Below are positions 56,216-64,000 of a stretch of 64,000 nt of DNA, in pieces. The position numbers and the translations under genes were made by a program. The notes below the pieces were generated by a model, which did no database searches, was not told the origin of the DNA, and saw only the letters and a list, made by a program, of their open reading frames with translations. Each line of letters starts with the position of its first letter. The first letter of the stretch is position 1. The stretch lies in NCBI GenBank assembly GCA_033961575.1, contig CM066734.1:82606501-82670500 (forward strand), given 5' to 3'. This DNA is from Aselliscus stoliczkanus (lineage: Eukaryota > Chordata > Mammalia > Chiroptera > Hipposideridae).

Positions 56216-57432
56216 CACATGCAAAAAAATGAAACTGGACCACCTCCTTACGTCATATACAAGAACAAATTCAAAATGGATTAAAGACTTAAATGTAAGA
56301 CCTGAAACCATAAAACTCCTAAAAGAAAATAGAGGGAGTACATTTGCAGACATTACCTGGAGCAATATTTTTACTGATACATCCCTACAGGCAAGGGAAG
56401 TAAAAGAAAAAATGAACATATGGGATTATATCAGACTTAAAAGTTTTTTCACAACAAAGGAAACCATTAATAAAACAAAAAGGAAGACTACTGAATGGGA
56501 GAATATATTTGCCAACGATATATCTGATAAGGGGTTAATATCCAAAATTTATAAAACACACATGAAACTCAACACCAATAAAAACAAACAACCCAATTAA
56601 AAAATGGGCAGAAGATATGAAGAGACATTTCTCTAAAAGGACATACAGATGGCCAACAGGCATATGAAAAAATGTTCAACCTCACTGGTCATTAGGGAAA
56701 TACATCTCACACCTTTTAAATGGCTATCACCAACAAGACAATAAGTGGAGAGGTTGTGGAGAAAAAGGAACCCTCATACACTGTTGGTGGGAATGCAGAT
56801 TGGTGCAGCCACTATGGAAGGCAGCATGGAGGTTCCTCAAGAAAATTAAGAATAGAATCACCATATGAACCAGCAATCCTTTTCCTGGCATCTACCCCCA
56901 AAATCTGAGAACATTAATCCATAAGGATGTATGTACTCCGATGTTCTTTGCAGCATAATTTATAGTGGCCAAGACATGGAAACAACCAAACTATCCTCGG
57001 ATAAATGTTTGGATAAAGAAGATGTGGAATATATACACAATAGAATATTACTCTGCCATAAAAAAAGATGAAATATTGCCATTTGTGACGACATGGACAG
57101 ATCTTGATATTACACCAAGTGAAAAAGCCAGATGGAAAACGTCGAGAACCAGATGATTTCACTATGAGGGGTATAAAACTGAAAACAATAAAGGAACAAG
57201 ACAAATAAACACTCATAGACACGGACAAGAGTTTAGTGGTTACCAGAGAGTAAGAGGGGAGGGGAGTGGTAGAAGAGGGTAAAGGGGGTCAAATACATGG
57301 TGATGGAAGAACTGACTGTGTGGTGAGCACACAAGGTAATATATAGGTGATGTATTATAGAATTATACACTTGTACCCTACGTAAGTTTACTATCTATTG
57401 TCGCCCCCAATACATTTAATATAAAAAAAAAA
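56216..57432 (+). repeat. 5'-truncated L1 with ORF2 end, 3' UTR and A-tail
   Basis: The ORF2 C-terminal region is largely readable at 56229-56600 (for example [19 protein letters not shown]), then stops. It continues through ggttcctcaagaaaattaag and gatgatttcactatgagggg to attgtcgcccccaatacatt and an A-run. No full ORF, so it is inactive. Confidence 0.88.
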
Positions 57433-57443
57433 GGAAAGAAATC

Positions 57444-58350
57444 GGGCAGGGCAGGGGGCAATCCAGCACGCAACAGCATTCTGGAACGCAGCCCAGCTCA
57501 TTTCCTAGGGGCACGGGCAAGGGTGGCGGGGCTGGCGGTGCCTCCCGGGGCGGAGCTATCGGGGCCTGGGAGCCCACCGCGTCACTGCCCGCTCTCGCCC
57601 CACCGCGCGAGGGGGTGCACGCCTGGGCCTGCCCCGAGCCCAGTCTGAGCCCACGTTGAGCGAACAGCGACCCCGGGCCCTACCTGCGAAGTAGCACAAG
57701 GGCTCCTTTAAGACGAGTCGGGCCAGAGGCGGGGCCTAGCCGAGGGCGGTCGGGGGAGGCAGTGACGTCCCAGGGTCCCGCCTCCTCGCCGACCGTCTCC
57801 GCCGCCCAGTGTAGTTGTTATTTCTTGGCACAAGATGGCGGCTCCCCAGGGGGGAAAGGACAGCACCTTTACCGTTACCCCTTCTCCGGTCCTACAGTTG
57901 CCCCTTGAGGGCCTAACTCTGGCTCTTGGGAGCAGACCCTCCGGGAGGGAGTCAAAAGGAAGGCAGCGAGGCTCGGACGCTGCCTTGCGTTTGGTTGAAA
58001 GCGGAAGAAGTGACCCAGGAGGAAGAGAATGGGGGAGCGGGAGGGGGCAGCGAGTCTCAAGAGGATGGCCCCCAGGGTGGCCGCGCAGCCTGAGCGGCCG
58101 AGGCCGACGAAGGGGGGGAGAGATGCGAGAACTCACAAACTGGACGGCGCAAGCCTCGGAACAGCCCTTGAGAATTCGACCTCTAACACTGGCCTGCAGC
58201 GCTCCTCTCTTCCTTCCAAGTGTGGAGGCTGTTTGGGGAGCCCCGGCTACTAAGCGGGACCATCTGTCACAAGATTGCTACTCCCACAATTGTGGTCTGA
58301 GCAGCCGCGGGACTGGTCCAGCTGGCGCCTGTGGCTCAAAAACATAAAAG
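57444..58350. promoter_or_regulatory. CpG-rich, promoter-like block of unknown origin
   Basis: About 900 bases rich in C, G and CpG, in sharp contrast to the AT-rich surroundings. It contains GC boxes (about 57726-57736), a CRE-like TGACGT at 57763-57768, a YY1-type CAAGATGGCGGC at 57831-57842, and an ATG at 57835 opening a 170-codon frame. On the minus strand CGCAG|GTAGGG at 57684/57683 resembles a first-exon donor. It starts just after an L1 A-tail and ends at a SINE. This looks like a housekeeping-type promoter and first exon, but I do not recognise the source gene. The open frame could be chance in GC-rich DNA. Confidence 0.6.
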
Positions 58351-58352
58351 GG

Positions 58353-58480
58353 GGGCCGGCCGAGTGGCGCGGTGCTTAAGCGCTGGCCTGGGACGCTAGC
58401 GGCCCCGGTTCAGGTCCCACATAGGAGGGCCAGTGACACTGCCCTCAAAAAATAAATTAATAAAAGTAAAAATTTTTTTT
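58353..58480 (+). repeat. Short tRNA-derived SINE
   Basis: gggccggccgagtggcgcgg, ctagcggccccggttcaggt, gagggccagtgacactgccc, tail of A-rich ataaattaataaaagt and a T-run. Lies at the right edge of the CpG-rich block. Confidence 0.9.
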
Positions 58481-58611
58481 AAAGAAATCAATAACAATTG
58501 TTGCCTTAAGTGATTGAGATTCTGCTTTTCATCCCATACAAACGAAATCTTAGTATTTTCCAACTCTCCAATTTTTAATAACGCGTAACTATGTTGTACT
58601 TTTTTGTTTGA

Positions 58612-58998
58612 ATTAAAGTTTACGGGGGTGACAATTATTAGTAAAGTTATATAGGTTTCACGTGTAAAATTCTGTAAGACATCATCTGTATGTCACATTG
58701 TGTGTTCACCACCCAGTCAGTTTTCTTTCCATCACTATTTGATCCCTTTTACCCTAATGTATTACCCCCTCACCCCATTACCCCTTGATAACCACTATTG
58801 TCTGTCTTGAGTTTTTTGTTTCTTCATCTGTTTCTCTTGTTCTTTTGTTGTTTTCAGTTTTATAGCCCACATATCAATGAAATCATGGTTTCGACTTTTT
58901 CTGTCTGTCTTTTTTCTCTTAGCATAATAATTTCAAGATCTACCTATGTTGTCGCAAATGGCGTTATTTCATCTTGTGTCAGAATGGTAGTATTCCAT

Positions 58999-59050
<52 letters not shown>

Positions 59051-59505
59051 ACACCTTCATTCAATCATCTACAAAGGCATGTTGATTTTTTCCATGTCTT
59101 GGCCACCATAAATAAAGCTGCAATGAACATCAGAGCACATATATCTTTACGGATAAATGTTTTCAGATTTTGGGGGTAGAGGGAGAGGGATTGCTGGGTC
59201 ATATGGTAATTCTATCTTAATTTTTTGAGGAACCTCCACACTGCCTTCCATAGCAACTGCACCAATCTGCATTTCCACCAACAGTGTATGAAGGTTCCTT
59301 TTTCTCCACAGCCTCTCCAACACTTGTTATTATTCGTCTTGATGATAGCCATTCCAACTGATGTGAAGTGATATTGTGGTTTTCATTTGCATTTCTCTGA
59401 TGATTAGAAAACCCTGAAGACTCCACCAAAAAGCTATTAGAAGCAATAAATGAATAGGGTAAAATTAACATTCAAAAGTCCATTGCACTCCTATATGTTT
59501 TCCTT
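58612..59505 (-). repeat. 5'-inverted L1 with a long (TA)n tract
   Basis: 58612-59407 is minus-strand L1 (3' UTR to ORF2: gcatttctctgatgattag). 59408-59505 switches to plus-strand ORF2 (accctgaagactccaccaaa, caaaagtccattgcactcct). (TA)n occupies about 59003-59048. Confidence 0.75.
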
Positions 59506-59509
59506 TTAA

Positions 59510-61045
59510 AAACTAGCTTTGATTCTGAAAAATCATACTGTTGAACAGCATGTTCAGAAATCCCTAGACTTTTCTCCATAGAAATTAAGGATGTAATATT
59601 CTACTAAGACCTTAAGTTTATTTAATTTTGTTCTTTCTCCTACGATTTTTGAAGATTATATATATATACTAAATATACTACATAATGGGGAAAAATCCAT
59701 CACAAAAATACGGATTTTGGAGAGCTTTCTTATTTTTAAAGAGCCTCTGACAACTCAAACTTATCTGTGTGTTCCTACACCACTCCCATAGATTATAGCT
59801 TTGCATAGTATTTGTAAAAACAAGGAATAGGAGATGAAGAAGGAGGAGATAGAGGAGGATAAGAAAAGAGAAAGAAAATAAAAATGTAGCAATAAAAAAA
59901 TCCTTCTTGTCTTTTTATATGAAGATCTCAATAACTGTGTGAACCTGATTTTTTTTTTGTGCATGTCAGCAAACATTTATTGATTTTTCCATAAGATTCA
60001 CAAGGAAGGGACTTCGCCTCGCTGTTCACTGCTCTATTTCCAGCACTTTACTAAGAACCAACCCAGCCATAACACATTATGGATGCTCAGTAAATATTTG
60101 TTAAATGAACCAGTTATAATTTTGTCATTCCTAGGGTTTGGGTTTAAAGAGCGATAACATACTGTCTTCAAGGAGCTAAATATAATTTTTTTAAACCTGC
60201 GTAGATACTAACTTTTATGGGCCCGGACTGGATAAACTTTTCATTATATGTAATTGTAGTTCTGTGCTGCTTTTTTACACTACTTTGTATACTTGTAACT
60301 ATTTTACTCATCAGTGGCTTGTTGCATATTTAATGTTAATCTTCTACATTAGACTGTAAGATTTTTGAAAGTACCTAGACTGTTTATTTCTCTGAGCTCC
60401 ATGCCTAAACATGATAGGTATTCATAAATATTTGTTATCAACTGAGTGACTATACTGATTATGTAATTTTTAGGAGACTATAGCATATCTTTTCTTCATA
60501 CTTATTTTATGCTTGAACAATTCTAAGTTTATGCTTAGTCAGACATGAAGTTTCTAAGGTTTGTGCATTGTTCTGCACCAAACATGATGAAGATTTAAAG
60601 AGGGTAAAATGATCATAGCTCTATGGCTCAATAGTTCAGAACATTTGAAGGGGCGTAGAACATTTAAAACATATGACAGAACATAGCACTAATTGTTGCC
60701 CAAGAAATAGCAATTCTAGTTTATAGCATTTAGTATGTATTTTTATCAAGTATTTGTTAAGCATTTGTTCTGTTCAAGACAGTGATGTTCATACAAATCA
60801 ATGACTAGGTGTCTTTCCTTAAAATGCCTGTAATCTTATTTGAAAGATAGAATGTGACGCATTATTAAGTATTCAGAGTGTGTAATATGGTCCTAAGAGT
60901 AATAAAGAATTTAATTTAATTACTTTTAGCTCTGTGTGAACCTGATCTTAATCTTTCACATGACTCCTCTATTAATCTAAAGTAGGAAAAGTTGAGGAAT
61001 GATGAGAATAAAGCTTTCTTCTCAAACATCTTAATAAAACCCTTC
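59510..61045. other. Intergenic DNA past SULT1E1
   Basis: Probably includes the SULT1E1 3' UTR (nearest bases to 61045). No other gene or young repeat seen. Confidence 0.4.
60383..60920 (-). terminator. Candidate SULT1E1 poly(A) signals
   Basis: Minus-strand ATTAAA twice at 60910-60920, about 130 bases past the stop, and AATAAA at 60383-60388, about 660 bases past it. Which one is used cannot be told from sequence; long and short 3' UTRs are both possible. Confidence 0.25.
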
Positions 61046-63764
<2,719 letters not shown>

Positions 63765-64000
63765 CTAGGGAGAAAAATATTTTGAAAATTCAGTTACTAA
63801 AATTGAGTACATTACTATTTGGATTGAAAAAAGAGAAAGAGAAACTTTTTATTTTTTTCCCCCACTGATATTGGAATTTGGCTTCTATTGGTGAACAACA
63901 CTTCTTGGAGAAGTGGTATATTTTTTTACTTTTCTAAACAAAATTTTCCTCATCCATAAAGAGGTAATAGAAGATACATCACACCATATACACCATAATT

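Noticed and set aside
56229..56600. 123-codon frame resembling a protein-coding gene
   Set aside because: It is the C-terminal part of L1 ORF2 in a 5'-truncated copy.
57835..58347. 170-codon frame starting MAAPQGGK in the CpG block
   Set aside because: No recognisable domain, and GC-rich DNA has few stops by chance. Kept as part of the promoter-like block, not called as a gene.

Overview
The window is AT-rich mammalian nuclear DNA dominated by retrotransposons: L1, tRNA-derived SINEs, MIR, ERV LTR and DNA-transposon fossils. Two young tRNA-headed SINE families, with heads close to ggccggccgagtggcgc, plus mariner-type elements and L1 3' ends of the laurasiatherian kind, make a bat the best guess, probably of the horseshoe-bat/roundleaf-bat group. 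That assignment rests on memory of repeat families and is inference. No prokaryotic, plasmid or phage material is visible.

The host genes are cytosolic sulfotransferases of the SULT1 cluster, all on the minus strand. SULT1D1 is present with seven coding exons (start codon at 28528-28526, stop at 8773-8771). Every exon is open, every junction is GT-AG, and the spliced product is 295 residues, the family length. This gene is a pseudogene in human but works in rodents and dog. Upstream of it in transcription order (higher coordinates) are the last two coding exons of SULT1E1, the estrogen sulfotransferase (63764-63584 and 61158-61046); its 5' part lies beyond the right edge. The two genes are arranged in tandem and encode PAPS-dependent enzymes that sulfonate small phenols, catecholamines or steroids.

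Layout: 1-8770, sequence 3' of SULT1D1 (MIR, one short SINE, old L1, a TA microsatellite). 8771-28528, SULT1D1 with repeat-filled introns, including a deleted mariner copy with transposase remains and a Tigger-like fossil 23 bp from the exon 2 donor. 28529-61045, intergenic or SULT1D1 5' intron: several L1s (some nested, some 5'-inverted), both forms of the young SINE, a solo LTR with a 6-bp target duplication inside an L1, and a CpG-rich block at about 57444-58350 between an L1 tail and a SINE. A possible non-coding first exon and promoter for SULT1D1 lies at about 49127-49286. 61046-64000, the SULT1E1 3' end.

I found no new multi-gene system. The best leads are the out-of-place CpG-rich promoter-like block, the candidate HNF1/TATA/donor first exon, the intact SULT1D1, and the long SINE form whose 3' end combines a polyadenylation signal with a Pol III terminator.
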